A stretch of 64,000 nucleotides of DNA. Origin: Sabethes cyaneus. Lineage: Eukaryota > Arthropoda > Insecta > Diptera > Culicidae. The notes beneath the pieces were generated by a model, which was not told the DNA's origin, did no database searches, and worked only from the letters and a program-made list of their open reading frames with translations. This document shows positions 1-12,592 of this stretch, piece after piece. Every line of letters begins with the position of its first letter. The first letter of the stretch is position 1. The stretch is taken from contig NC_071355.1 of assembly GCF_943734655.1 (NCBI RefSeq), forward strand, positions 56,853,449 through 56,917,448, read 5' to 3'. A program made the translations under genes and the position numbers.

Positions 1-345
1 GTAGAACGGCATGACAAATGTTATTGCGCAAAAATTTCTGCTGGTCGTGCAAGTTTTCCGGCTGGAGAACAACGACAATGCGTTGCGTGAGTTATTTTCA
101 TTTTCTGAATGACGGAAATCGACATTTTTTTCTTCGTCGCATGAAAAAACGTAGGAAATTTGGCTGCTTGGAATTGTTTAATTAAAAAAAGCAAAGGTCT
201 CAGCTCACTTTGATTGATGATATGATATGATAGTCAACAAACTAAAATATTAGGGAATAACTAATTTTGCGTTGTGTATCATAAAAAACGCTGATATTTT
301 TAATAATTTGTGTTGGATAGGACGGAAATAGGGAATTACGACGAA
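1..345 (+). repeat. Solo arm of a giant foldback element
   Basis: This stretch aligns along its length with the outer half of the right arm of the foldback at 42305-43928 (compare 43547-43920). Shared words include CATGACAAATGTTATT, GCGTTGCGTGAGTTATTTTC and AACAAACTAAAATATTAGGG. The alignment decays just before the terminal TGTAGGG, so the end is degraded. The partner arm, if it exists, would lie upstream of the window. No coding capacity is seen. Confidence 0.75.
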
Positions 346-429
346 GCAGCAACATACGATATAACATATGAATAATGTTCCCGAAAATTGAGGCTCGTAT
401 GAAGAAGCACTCCCAAGGTTTTAATTATG

Positions 430-1250
430 TACACTATTTTCAGTATTTTGTTGCTGATGCGACAGTTTCATATCATAGGTTCCTTCTTACGACTAAAAGA
501 GAAGACCGAATACTTGCTCACGTCAATGGAAAGCTCTTTTTTTCAAAAAGAGTCCGCAAAGATGTTGTTTAGCTTTTGTAGTTCCAAGCAATCTTCAAAA
601 GATTTGACCAACACACACATTTTAAGATCATCAGCATACAACAATCTGGATCTTCGTGAGAGTACAGCTCAATCGTCGTTAAAAAATAGAATAACAATAG
701 TGGTCCGAGAGTGCTTCTTTCAGGAACGCCAGATTGGTTATAAAATTTCGCTAGAGGAGACACGGTCTAGTTTTACTGACAGGCGGCGATTTACCGGGTA
801 TGATTTTAACCAGTTTGCAAAATTTGGTGCCGCACCCATATGTTCTATCTTGGCTAAAAGCAGGTTGTAATCCAAACGGTCTAATGCGGGCTTCAAATCA
901 GTGTATACTTTTACGGCTATCAGTATCGATTTGAGAATTATGTCTCATGTTTCGTATACAGTATGATTCCACAGTAAATTCTACAAGATTAGTGATACTA
1001 GATCGCCCAGGGTAGAATCCATGCTGATCACAGGAAATGTGTCGTTTAGCTTCGTCATTAGATGCTTGCACACAAGAATCTCAAGCAGTTTAGAGCCACT
1101 GCTGCTCAAGGAGGTATCTCTAATGTAATTGGTTATGTCGCTACGTGTCCCTTTTTGAATAGCGGGTATGAGTTGGACTCCTTCCAACCATCTGGAAACG
1201 TAGATTGAGATATGGACTCTGCAAACGGCAGTGAGAGGTGCACTGAGACC
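430..1250 (-). pseudogene. Jockey/CR1-type reverse transcriptase relic
   Basis: On the minus strand this encodes broken reverse transcriptase. From its 5' side one reads a KKG...YR-like segment and SSSGSKLLEILVCKHL (about 1190-985), then, after a gap, the RT motif SGVPERSTLGPLLL (about 740-700), which corresponds to SGVPQGSxLGPLLF of jockey and CR1-type LINEs. The segment that should carry YADD reads through shifted frames. Stops and frameshifts occur throughout, so it is a dead fragment. The clade beyond the jockey/CR1 group cannot be fixed by eye. Confidence 0.65.
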
Positions 1251-4200
1251 ATCACATTTCTTAAAAATAATGATCTTAGTGATTTTAATTTGTAAATCGC
1301 ATTTTTATCGGATTTTTAATCGCACTTTTGCCTGGAAAAACATAAGAATCCGCATTCCTAGAATACCTTCTTGAACATTTAGAAAAGCCCATGGGTTTGC
1401 AAAGCAGGAATAGTTCCGCTTTCGAATACACTAGTCAAGTGTTTGGAAAACAATTTGTAAATATCACTCGGAAACCTTGTTAAATTGATGAACCTTTTAC
1501 AGGAGCATAACGGAATAGGGTAAGCGTACCCTTAGTGGAGGTAGTACCAATAGTGGTGGTACTTGAATAAAATACGCCCATCATGAGATAAAACGCAATT
1601 ATGCTTCTAGATAACGTTTATATAATCTGCACCTGGGTTATACACGTGTACTTGAAATAATCGTCTCTTCTCTTAGTGGTAAAATGAAATTTATAGAAAT
1701 ATTCCACTGATTTTGTTAAGATTTTTTGAATAAAATTTAATTTTGCATAGCTGCTAAAATAGGTTCTGAATTTTATCTTTTTCTGATATTATTTATTCAT
1801 GAATTCAAGAAATTTAAACCTGTCGAGCATACAAAGTGAGTACGCAAGCTCATGCAAACAAGCAAAACCAGTTTGTATAAATTCTTATTGCAGTAATTGA
1901 ATGTTTAATGTGTTGCCTCCATTATGGGCTCGCGATGCCTCCAATCTAGGGACCTCGGTAGCAACCATACCACCACTATAGGCAAACCAATGATCGTAGA
2001 AAAAATCTTTCTCGTTAACAAAATTTGAATTTTTAATGATTCCAAACGTCATTTTTAGTAAGATTAAGAATCTTTCAATCATATCGTGCGAGTGTGCATG
2101 TATATTTGTTCTGATATCACTGTATTTCGACCATAAATTTGAAATTTTACTACTAAATACGCCACTACTGGTACTCACCCTATGCATTTAACGCGTGTCT
2201 GTAAGTTTCCATCATGACAATGCTCGGCCACATGTTGCCTTACCGTTCAAAAAATAGTTGGAGAGCAATGACTGGAAACGCATTTGAAGTTGTTTGAGTG
2301 TCACTTATGTTTTGATCGATTCTAAACTCCCCTACCATGTGCGGTCTGATAACTTCTGAGCAAGGGATTTCTGAAAATGAAACAAACTGATGAGAAAAAC
2401 TAGTGTCTAAGGATGGACAGTTCTTGCCAACACATTATATCACTAAGATATTAAAATATAGCAATATTTTCATTTAAAAATGGTCGGCATGTATTGTATG
2501 TAGCTGATATTCTTACGAAATGCAACCTATATTTAAGCAAAAGGTTACTTTCATAATTGATTGACGTTACTTTCAAAACAAAGTAATATTTTCACATTTC
2601 GAGATATCTTTTCAAAGGGCAAAGCTCGTATCTCAAGTCACCGAAAATCCCTTTTTTACATGTGGAAAATTCAATTTGCCATATATCGATCCTTTTTCAA
2701 ATGTAGATTCTGCTCCTTGGTATGAGTTGGGAAACCGTGTAGGCTTTTGGAATCAATCTCGAATAGAAAACAAAACCGTAGATTTAAGGGTTTTCCAAAG
2801 CTTGACTGTACTGCACAGATCGTAAGCTCTAGCTGCTTTGGCTTCTACAGACTGTTTTTTTCACACGGTTTTCGAGTGAATCTGTCGCATAGCACATTTA
2901 ATGATTCTTTAGCATGGTGTCGAACTTTTTACAATGATTTATCTGAGGAATCAATGTGTAAAATATGTTGTTATACCGTTTTCTGAGCATACACTATATT
3001 TTTGCAAAACAATTTATGTTTATCTCCTGAAGCCAGAAAATGTCACCAAAATGCCATTGTTGGAATTTTTTATTTCAAACTTATAAAATAGATACGGTTG
3101 AAGTTTCCGCAACTCTCCGAAGTATAGTTGTGTGGGTTGCCTAACTCTCCAGTATTTATGCAAGATGTGCTAAAAATAGTGTTAAAGTATACTAATCGTT
3201 TGTTTATCGAGATCACAATCAGCACGCGAGCGTGCGATATTATAACACCTTAAGACCACACCAAAGTTATAGGTATTTTTTCTATACAGCGATGCTATGA
3301 TGAACAAGTCACCGGCATCATTTTAATATGCGATCGTTCGGGTTTTCATTTACTTTGCCATTGTGCTCTTTTTCTTTACAGCAGAAGCTTAAAATCCACC
3401 GATGGAAAGAAATGTTAGATTGGAAAGCACTCTAAAAGGGAGGGTAAAGGGAGAATGAAAATATAAAAGTTTACGATATACGTGCTATTGAAACTAATGC
3501 ATCCCATACTATCTTTTAGTCTTTTACCTTCATCTGGTGGTTGGTGATCTGCCAAGAAAGCGAAAGACAATCTTATCTCAATGTAACTACGCAAACGTGA
3601 TTGATGTGGCTATTCACTGGTGTTGCTATAGAGACTTGATAATTATGACATCTGGATTTTAATTTCAGTATTTTCCTGTGACACATTGGTTAGAAACAAT
3701 AATGAAGACCCACATTGTTGGAATTTTCCGAACAGTTTTTTACATTGTAAATCTATCAGTAAAACAAAAATATATTACCTACTAAATGTATTCGAACCAA
3801 ATCTGTGCGTCACCAAGCACACGTGCTTCAACCGACAACTGGTAAATGTCAGAATATTAATGCCGCAATCATTTGCCATTCTAATCATTTCACACTACTA
3901 ACTTCCCCCGCAACTTTGTCAGAACTTTTTTTTTTACCTTTAAGTAAATTGCCGTCACTCGCTACGCCCGCAGGCCATCCCGAATATTGCACTTGTCATA
4001 TTGGCTAGTAAATTCCTCTCGTTTCTCGAATGCCCCATCATTGTATGGTGCGGAGTGAGTGGGCAAAAGTTGATTTGGCGTGGTGAAACGATCTTTTTTT
4101 TTTTTTAATTTTAAAATGAAACAAAATTTACGCCAGTTGACAAATGTGCCTCCTCCGGTCTTCGAACCGGGCCGAGCTTAGTAAGTAAGCGGTGACTGTC

Positions 4201-4990
4201 GTTGGTTGAGCACATTGATTGAGGTCGGTTTTTCCATTTTCTACTTTTGGTCTGGTGGCCACGAAAAAGGTGACATTTTCTTCCCCACGCCAATTGAGCT
4301 GATACTGACAACCACGCACGTTTCAAAGTGAACCTTTCTGTGAAAGGAAATCGCAACTGTTTATGGTCATGGTTGGCAGTAACGGGTTGAGGCTCGACTA
4401 AGTTGTCATTTTTACTATAAGGCATGAACCATCAGTTTGATCATTCGTAAAAGCTAAGTTGGATAAGACTTTGACGAACTTAGCTTAGTGTATCAACGAA
4501 AGCAATCGTTTTAGTTTGAGTTCTGAAATTATTACCTTTTATTCCATCCAAATTGTTTCTGCACTGCGGCTAGCTGGACGAAATTTTCCACTCCAAATTC
4601 CACACTGTTAAAAAAAATGTAATCGATTCGAATGGCATTCTGAATTCGAAATTCACTCACTCGAATTGGTACATTTTGAATAGAATGCGCAGAGCAGCAT
4701 AGAGGTGAAAGTTTATTTCCACAGCTTTATCATCAGCTCTGCGATAAAATAAAATCCATTACGAATTCAATCCAGCACAATACGAACTTCATAACATGGT
4801 GCGCTACATAACTCGAAAAGGCAATTTAAATCACAATCATGATGAATTTTAAATTATCCCTGGGGCACGCTTGGAATAAATCGAATTTGAATTGGTAATC
4901 GTACTCCACCATTCCGTGAGTTTATACAGAAGTTTTTACCGTATTTATAAAGCTCATTTCATTATAATTACAAATCCCAACTAACAAAAA
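1251..4990. other. AT-rich non-coding stretch
   Basis: No open frame here resembles a protein. A short motif at about 1514-1575, built on GTGGTACT and GGAGGTAGTACC, recurs in degraded inverted form near 41020-41075 and suggests an old interspersed repeat. The missing 5' exon(s) of bonus could lie here or upstream of the window; none can be recognised. Confidence 0.4.
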
Positions 4991-5017
4991 CCTATCTTGT
5001 TTTCGTTTCAATTCCAG

Positions 5018-5512
5018 GGTGACGCCCCCGAAACCGCCTCCAACGACACACCGGTCCCGACCAAGTGCGTCTGGTGCCAGCAGATCCTGGCGACGACGGA
5101 TCACCCGAAGCTGCTGGAATGTTTGCACGTCGGGTGTGATCCGTGTGTGAAGCAAAAATTCTCCGACCTGCCCCACAATCAGCCGGTGTTATTCTGCCCG
5201 GTGTGTAAAATGGAATCCCGCCTGGAGTTCATCATCGACAATGTGTTCCTGTGTGAAAACACGGCAGACGACAATCCGGGCAGCGTGGAGTCCACCAAGG
5301 ATATGATCAAGTGCAGTAGCTGCAGTGACGATGCAATCGCCACGTCCTGGTGCGTTGAGTGTGCCGAGTTCATCTGTGATAGCTGTGTGCAGGCGCATCA
5401 GCGGCTGAAAATTACCAAGGATCACACGATCAAGCCGAAGGAAGCCGCCTGTGAAACGCCCGGCAGCAGTGGGCTGTCCGGGAAGAACATCATGTGTCAC
5501 ATACATTCACAG
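5018..5512 (+). CDS. bon: bonus (TIF1/TRIM) exon: RING, B-box 1, start of B-box 2
   Basis: This is the first visible coding exon of the Bonus/TIF1 chromatin regulator. TIF1 proteins are nuclear, combine a TRIM N-terminus with a PHD-bromodomain C-terminus, and act as transcriptional cofactors; the RING can confer ubiquitin or SUMO ligase activity. Numbering residues from this exon, the RING ligands are C17, C20, C35, H37, C40, C43, C60 and C63. B-box 1 uses C99, C102, C112, C115, C120, C123, H127 and H136. B-box 2 begins with C160 and H163 and is completed in the next exon. The acceptor is TTTCAATTCCAG and the donor CAG|GTAGGT, both phase 0. No Met precedes the RING in this exon, so the start codon is in an upstream exon that I could not find. 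Identity rests on domain order and the joined exon chain. Confidence 0.93.
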
Positions 5513-6369
5513 GTAGGTACGAGTACGAGGAGCCGTGTTGCGGTCAATGAGGGGGACGGTGATAGCTAAAGTACGTGACGGGTGAACGAGTATCTCTGGA
5601 ATATTGGTTCATTTGCTCGGGCTGTACGTGATTATTTAACGATTGTCTAGCGAAGAAGCTGGCTGGCTATGTACGTGTTAGCGTGAAATGGAGGTGAATT
5701 TCTGTTTGTGCCTGTGGGCTGCGGAAATGTGGAACGTGTTTCAGACGGTGCTGATAATAATCTAGTTCGCATCTTTGGATTCACGTCCTGTGGCAGAAAG
5801 GTTCAGATGTTGAAACTGATAGAGGCCAAACAATTTATGCCAGCAGCAGATTAAGTTTTAAAACTTCTTAAAAGTCATAACATAAACTAAAGACGAGATT
5901 TAGTTACTAAATCATGATTTTTCAACCAAAAAAATTTACGTCGTCGGTTTTGTCGTATACGATGTGAAAAATATCAATCCAGTTGATCAGTTGCAAACAA
6001 CAGATGCTATTCCGAAAGTTGCGTAAAAACCAGCTCTTATTAAGTAAATTGCTTCAATTAAGATAATTACTCAAAACAATGGGTATCATTAAGAAAATAG
6101 CATCAAACAAAAAGTAAAGAGAGAAAAACGCTTCCACGGTCGAAAATAATTCGTATGACTTGTTTATGCAGGGCTAAGTTATAAGAAAATGTGAAATTAA
6201 GATTGATAAATTATTTTACAATCAATAATAATAATCTCCCCTTTAAAGTGCGTCTGACATAATGTACGCTGGAGTCGCGTTCTACATGAATTTTGTAATT
6301 AACGCTGTTTTTGCACTAATTTTAACTTACGCGTTTTATGTGGTTTTCGGAATTTACGCAGCTTTCTTA

Positions 6370-6880
6370 GGCGAGTCTTAGTATTTTACCTTGATCCTTT
6401 TGTGTGATTCGATTGAACTCGATAATCCATTCGAAATCCGAACACAGCGTGGTCAGCTTTCCAGGGAAGCCGTTTTCGTCCATGATTTTCCATTATTCTT
6501 TTCGGTTGATGGTATCAACCATCATGGATGGAACGTAGCTTTGAAATCAACGAACAAATGGGGCGTGAGAATCCGTATTCAAGGCCTTTTGGGGGATTTG
6601 CCAGAGTGTAAATATTTGATCTGTCACTTATCGTCCTTCAACGAAGCCGGTTTGATAAATTCCTACAAATCTATACACAATTGGTGATAGTCAGCAGAAA
6701 ATGACTTGGGAGAACACTTTGTAGGCGGCATTGATTGCACGGTAGTTCTCACCGTCCAGCTTGTCGCCTTTCGACTCTTCCGGTATCTATTCAGAATGCC
6801 GAATTCTAACAATCAGACGGTGCAGACAAGTGCCCGGCTTTTCCGGTCCCATTTTAATAAGCTCCACTCCGGAGCCATTA
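6370..6880 (-). pseudogene. RTE-like reverse transcriptase relic
   Basis: Read on the minus strand, pieces match the RT of the three larger RTE-like copies in this window: GDKLDGENYRAINAAYKVF, then an F-V-G-x-Y-Q-T-G-F-V block, then TDQIFTLWQIPQKAL, then an ENGFPGKL segment. Stops and frame changes interrupt them. The wording differs from the three main copies, so this is a different and older subfamily or simply a more diverged copy. Confidence 0.65.
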
Positions 6881-7094
6881 TTCCTAGCCGATTAACGGGG
6901 TGAGTAGTAATAACTGCCAGTAAAGTAAATGGTCACTAAAATAAGACGCTTGCATAAATTTTAATTTTGAGTATATTTCGTGTAAAGTATATCCATTTAA
7001 TTTGTCTAAAATTAGTACAATTCAAATCTTTCTCCTTTTACTTTAATTACCAGTCGCAATTGTTGCTGAAAAGCGTTACAACTGACACGCAGGA

Positions 7095-8200
7095 ATTCCT
7101 GAGGACATATTCCAGCGTTACGGGACACAATTAGCACCCATTTTGACTATGTGAACTGCTTCCTGTTTTACCAATTTTTTGGAAAATATCTTGTAAAGTA
7201 GTTGATTAACGAGGACATTATCTTCCACTTGAATGTCAGGAATTAGATGAAATAGAAACTGATTTCCATAGTAAGGGATGGTGTCCCGTAACGCTGGAAT
7301 GTGTCTGAGGCATTTCATCTCAAATCTTCTCCAAACGTTGCTTGAAAGTATCCGCAGTCAATCCTTTGGTGCTCCCTAGTTTGCACAGAATGTAACCCCA
7401 TGCACAGAAGTCGAGAGTATTCAAGTCAGGCGAAGAGGCAGGCTACTCTTTCGAAGAAATCCGGAAAATTGTCCTCACACCAAGCCTGTGTAGTTTTCAC
7501 CTGGTGAGACGGTGCAGAATCTCGTTGAAAGCAGTTTGGTGCATTTTTGTTGTTTTTTTTTTTTGAGGATTGGTTCTTCAAAACATTTTCGAATATGTAG
7601 TCTTAATTTTTACACCAATATCAACGAACTTCAATGAAATCTTCAAATTTTTTTAGAAACATCCCCATACCATCACCCTGGAAACATTCTGCAACCTTTG
7701 AACAGCCAGTTTGTCCCGAGGAATACCAGCAAGGTGTACTACATATATCCAATCATTTTGTTGGTTATGCTGATCCTGTAGCAAGAACATTTTTCGTCCG
7801 AAAACAGAATTTCACAATCAGCGTACCGCTTGAGCAGCTGTCGACATCTTTCGATTCTTGCAACCTGCTGCTTTTCAGTCAGTCCGTGCACCCGTTGTTT
7901 TTTGTATGGAATCAATTGGTTATCATCCCTCAAAATATTCCTCGTGGTAGACTGCGGAATTCCCAGTTTCTTGGCCATCTTTCGTCTAGACTGATCTGGT
8001 TTCCGTTAAATTCGCTCTCTTACTCGTTTGATGGCTTCCTTACCGTCCTTACTACAGTGCGTTTACGGCCAAGTTTGGGTATTTTTTCCAAGAGCCGCTT
8101 TCCGATACAAGGTAGTAGTACTTGATAGTACGAAAGATGAATCTTTCGTTTATTCCGAGTGGCTTCAGCGTCTTTAACACGGTCGAAAATTTTTCAAAAA
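7095..8200 (-). pseudogene. Mariner/Tc1-superfamily transposase relic
   Basis: The minus strand carries a helix-turn-helix segment starting MAKKLGIPQSTTRNIL, a first catalytic block reading LFSDEK, a second reading RDSAPSHQV, and a third reading SSPDLNTLDFCAWGY. The last two aspartates are about 35-37 residues apart, which fits the D,D(37)D or D,D(34)D mariner group rather than classical Tc1 D,D(34)E. The blocks fall in several frames with stops, so the copy is inactive. It lies in the bonus intron on the opposite strand. Confidence 0.75.
7098..7312. repeat. Short inverted repeat at the 3' end of the mariner relic
   Basis: ATTCCAGCGTTACGGGACAC at about 7105-7130 is repeated in inverted orientation at about 7277-7303 (GTGTCCCGTAACGCTGGAAT). 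The inner copy overlaps the transposase C-terminal coding frame. The outer copy may be the terminal inverted repeat of the relic; the inner could be a subterminal copy or a rearranged end. Confidence 0.55.
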
Positions 8201-8446
8201 ACAGGCTTATCACAAGGTCCCTTTTCTTGTCCATGATTACCACAACTTTTAAACGAATGAAAATTCGATACAAACTTGCAAGCTGTGTTGACATTTGAAC
8301 ACACTCTAAACGAAAAATATGCAGACACATCTGTGGTTAGCCTCGATGGTTGCTGGTTGTTCGAGACACTACGTAAGGCATCGTCGATCGCATCGATCAT
8401 CGCATATCGCTTGAGGCAAAATCCATTTGTCACATGGCAAAAGGGG

Positions 8447-9144
8447 CAATCCATATACCACGTGGACAGTTTAGAGGGAGGTGGGGGTATGGAAACGTCC
8501 ACGCTTGTCCATGGAAGAGGGGGAGGGGGTATCGTAAGTGTCCACGTGGAAAAGTCTTTTATACCAAAAACAGAAATTAAAGACAGAAATATTGAATTAA
8601 TTATACATAACCATTGATCAGTGATTGTTTTTAGGCTCAAATAAAGTTTTATCTTCTGATGGGGCATATGTTGAAGTAGACGAAAAAGCTGAGGTGCTCT
8701 AATTAGACAGGGATACTCTTGACGGAGAAGAATCGACAAGCAAAAGTCAAACTGAAACTGACTTTCTTGCAGTCGATAATAATTCGCTGTAGACAAGATT
8801 ACTATGAACAGAAGAATTCAGGTCCTAACACCTTGCATACGGATTTTAACGCTGCGGAAATTTGACAGAAAATGCACAGAAAAACTCAAATTTCCGCAGC
8901 GACTCAAGATCCGTTTACATTGTGTCGGTTTTTAGACTGGCGTATATATTTTTTTTAAATACTGCATAAATCAAGTTGAAAACAAAATTTAGCACCATGC
9001 ATTTCTGTTTTGTTAAATCAAAATGTCCACGTGGACAAACAGGGAGGGGGTAGGGGTTGAATCAATGTCCACGCTTGTCCACGGTGGGGGACGGGGGGGT
9101 TGAAAATTGGTATTTTTCTGTCCACGTGGTATCTGGATGGCCCC
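8447..9144. mobile_element. Non-autonomous TIR element with CCACGTGG boxes
   Basis: The two termini are inverted repeats of about 27 bp: GGGGCAATCC...ACCACGTGGACAG on the left and its complement ending GGATGGCCCC on the right, with two differences. Each end also contains a ~100-bp G-rich array in the same orientation: a CCACGTGG palindrome, G-runs, GTCCACGCTTGTCC, more G-runs, and a second GTCCACGTGG. The AT-rich middle has no transposase. Flanks on both sides read ATTTGTCACATG-like, which may be a diverged target duplication or chance. The superfamily is not identified. Confidence 0.7.
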
Positions 9145-9194
9145 AAAGCATTTTGTCACATGCATAAGCTTGTATCTGGAAAAGAGGGTCCTGA

Positions 9195-9620
9195 AAATGG
9201 AAATTGGATTTAATTATTGTTCCCGTTCACAAATAAATCGCTGGTGTACCTCAAGGCAGTAACTTGGAACCACTTTCGCTAATTTTATTTATCAACGATG
9301 CTACCTGTGCTCATGGAAATGGTATGCTGATACTACTATTCGTTACATCGAGAATTGTCGTCCTTTTGGACAGTTATGAATTGGTGCAAATTGAAGTACT
9401 TGACTTGACTACTTGTAATGCTAATTACTAAAAGTGAGTTAAAATGTATTCCACCGTATTAAATCGTCCATCGTATTGAGAATTGTTTGCGTTAATTTAC
9501 AAAAGCAATTAATCCAGACGAAACTTCCGTTTGAGCGTCACAAAAGTGCAAAGATAATTACGAAGGCAACTCGTCAGCTGGCATTTATTGCCAAAATTGT
9601 TGGTATTAGATTTTAACGAT
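9195..9620 (+). pseudogene. Jockey-like reverse transcriptase fragment
   Basis: The plus strand encodes a broken RT around the motif SGVPQGSNLEPLSLILFIND (about 9240-9300). Further downstream a degenerate TKATRQLAFI-like segment resembles the C-terminal part of jockey/CR1-type RT. The preceding bases CCGTTCACAAATAAATC are shared with the fragment at 59556-59830, so both come from one family. Confidence 0.65.
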
Positions 9621-10150
9621 CCTTATTGTTTCAAAACATTCCAAAGTGGGGATTTTTTTTTGCAAAATGTATCCCAATATCTCCAAAGGCCGTTGGGCTG
9701 TATTTAATATTTTGATATAAAAGGAAAGATATTTTCATGGGAATTCCAATGATGATGTCCTTGTTTACAGCACGCGTCTTTACCTTGCAGTTTTGGCCAA
9801 TTAAAGGGGATTACCCTACTTCTCCAGGAGTACAGAGATGTATTGATCAATACCTCTGGAACTCGATGGGATAAAACCGGTGTTTTTTCGCCGCAAGAAA
9901 GCTAACTCTCTGTAAATTTGGAAGGCCGGGCATTTAATCGCGACAAAATTAGTCATTTTACCCTAATATTCTCAGTTAACGTCGCCAAATTAAGATAGCA
10001 AAATCTTTATTTGACTAAAACTGCAAGAAACAAACAGATGCTGTAAACAAACACCAAACTCTACGAATGCATATAAAAATTGCTTTCTTTTGATGAAAAA
10101 AAATTAATTTATCTCAGCGGAATCCAGAGATATTCACTTTTATTGATAAC

Positions 10151-10925
10151 TAGCTGAGTGCCCGATCTTACTCGGGCCCCATGTTCACATCTGTTATTGT
10201 AACGAAAATTCATTCGTTTTCTCCATTCGAATGTGTCTATTCTCTTTGTCAGTTCCCCTCTTGTTGTCCCCCAACCATTTGTAAATCTGTCTTCTTCTTT
10301 GAACTCGTTTTTGAACCTCTCCCTTGTTAATGCTACCCTATTCCCCTTTTCAGAAATCCAGCCACTCGTACAACTGCTATCATTACAAAAGCAAGAGCAA
10401 CGCATTCCTTTATTCATTTAAACCTTCCTTCCCCTTTGTAAGAGACAGTCTTCCTCTTTTGTCAACCCTCCATCTGCGCTGATTCTGTTATGCCAAAAAA
10501 CATTTTTTAACAAACGACATTTGATGAAGAACCGTCCAGACGTTCTGGAGTTACGGCGGAACATGCAGTCATACGTACGTTCCTCGTCCTCCCCCCTGTT
10601 GGTTCCTTTCCCATCATCTTCCCCTTCTGTCACGTAGCTAATTGTGCATCTGTTTGCTCTCTCTCTCTCTCTGGAAATCCCTCTAACGAAAGAAAAAAAC
10701 CTTTTTTCCATATATCTCTCCTCGGTGAATCGTCCCTCCATTGTGCAAATTGTAATCGGTCTAAATGCAAACGCAACGCCTTTTACTTATTTGGACCTCC
10801 TCTCCCTTGTTAGGGATCTCCCTCTTTTGTCAACCCCTCAGTGCTGACTCCCTTATGTCAAGGAAGATGTGTGCCAAGTTTGATGAAGAACCGTCCAGGC
10901 GTTTCGGAGTTATGTCCTCACTATG
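10151..10925. repeat. Insect CTAGCTGA-type interspersed repeat
   Basis: It starts with CTAGCTGAGTGCCCGA and a small GCCCGA/TCGGGC hairpin, continues as pyrimidine-rich sequence, and contains GATGAAGAACCGTCCAG twice (about 10527 and 10882), followed by GGAGTTA. Sequences of this build are common interspersed repeats in insects. I cannot assign it to a named family. A related CTAGCTGACCCGACAAACTT is at 52630. Confidence 0.5.
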
Positions 10926-10949
10926 GGTCGAATAAACTAGCAACGTTTA

Positions 10950-11370
10950 ATCACACGATCTAGGCTACCAATTTACAGATCAAATGCCAAAGATCTACTG
11001 TCCATCAAACACGGCTCTCAATTGGTCCATTGTTTCACACGTTGTGTGGCAAGTCGCGTCGCCTTGCTGAAAGTACATATCGGCCTGATCCTATACCTGC
11101 ATTTGGGTTATAAAAATTCATAATCATGAGCCGATAGTGTTCTCCATTGCCTGAGTGAGCCATGTTTTATACGGTTTTAGGCCAAAAACCTCGCGTAACG
11201 TCTTTCGAGAAATATTGAACTTAATCCCAAGAGTGGTAATCTACGGATTGACACTTTACGGTCCTTATCAAGACTGGTGACTACGACAGCAGTATCGTTC
11301 TCCTCTTTATCATTGCGAAACATATTTTCACTAAACACGTATTTTTTGGCAATAAAATTCAATGATTTCT
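10950..11370 (-). pseudogene. DDE_3 / mariner-like transposase fragment
   Basis: The minus strand reads KVSIRRLPLLGLS...ERR, then a break, then MYFQQGDATCHTTCETMDQL. This resembles the helix-turn-helix and the WFQQDGATCHT catalytic block of IS630/mariner-type transposases common in insects. Frames are broken and the third catalytic block is missing. It differs from the relic at 7095-8200. Confidence 0.55.
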
Positions 11371-12592
11371 AAACGTTGCCCGCGTGTAAGTTGAAATGGT
11401 AACACAAATTAAGCTTCCTTAAAAAAAATTGGCGCATTATGCGCAGCTGTCTAAAATAAATGAAAGCTTCTGTTAGAAAGTCTTAAAAGCTTAAGAACTA
11501 CTCACGATAAATTTCCACCTGATTGTTGAATTGACTGTCAGCCCAACGGGCGAAACTGGAAATAAAAGCTGTCTGATTTTATTAATTGCCGATTAAAAGG
11601 TTTCGATTGATCAGCGGCCATGCTATTACTACTATTAACTATTAGTTTGCTCGAGTCGCAATTCCAAGCTGAACTACCGTGCAAGCACCATATTCAAGAC
11701 AGGTCTTTATTCTGGTCAGTTGCATTTTTTTTTCTTAAATATAGACAAAACTCTAGCTATTTAATCCATTTTAATGATATGAAATCATCAGATGTAGTGA
11801 TCAAATTGTTTAATTAGCTAGAATTTTGTAAATATTTAGGAAAAACTTGCAACTGTCCAGAATTAGGCACTCTCTTGAATATGGTGCTGACACGGCACAA
11901 TGGCAAGTTGGGTAAGTTCAAAAGTAATTATTTTTTCCTGTGATGAGATTGCGCCGAAACCGCATTCATTATGTTTCACTGTATTATATAAATATTAAAT
12001 TCCACAACTGCATTTTTTTTTTCTCTTCCGAATGGTTTGGAACGGATAATTTAAATTTTAAATAATGCGGCAAAAAAAAACTACACCGCGCTGTGACTGT
12101 GGTGACACCACAAGGATGCAAATAAGATGGAAATCAGTCGAACACAAATGATGGCGAAAAAAAATTTCCACGTGCTAGATGCATCTCCTCTTTTAGGTTT
12201 CCTTGGTTTGAGTTAGTTAATAACTTTTTTGCCCGCAACAAATTGATCAATGCAGTCGGCTGCTCCGCTGGAAAGAAGCAAAACCGTTAGCGGTTTTGGC
12301 GGTTTCCTTTCGACGGATGTCGTTTTATAGTTTGCTGGTTTGTTTGCTGGCGAATATTTGATGTGGTTTGGTTAGCTGGGCTTGTTCAGCGGAACTTGAC
12401 CGCAAATTCCTCGCCGAATGAAAAATGACGTGACAAACGCGAAGGGGGTAAAAGCCATTAAATTTGAATCCAGGTGCTTTTATCTTTGGAAATGTCGGTG
12501 TGGACCGTCTTCTAAAAGTGTAGATCAAACATCGACAGTTTCGTAATTCAACAATGACTCCTATAAATAATTGTTCTTTTTGTTCCTTACAG

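Larger units (their letters stand above)
5513..12592 (+). other. bon: bonus 7.1-kb intron, colonised by transposon relics
   Basis: The intron runs from GTAGGT to TGTTCCTTACAG and interrupts B-box 2 between ligand pairs C160/H163 and C172/C175. It carries an RTE relic, a mariner relic, a CCACGTGG-box TIR element, a jockey fragment, an interspersed repeat and a DDE_3 transposase fragment, listed separately. Nothing is recognisable in 5570-6370 or 11400-12590, apart from a 7-bp hairpin (AAAACCG/CGGTTTT) near 12280. Confidence 0.85.

Noticed and set aside
4997..5017. Starting bonus at the TTG at 4997
   Set aside because: These bases are the polypyrimidine tract and AG of a splice acceptor, so the true start must be in an upstream exon.
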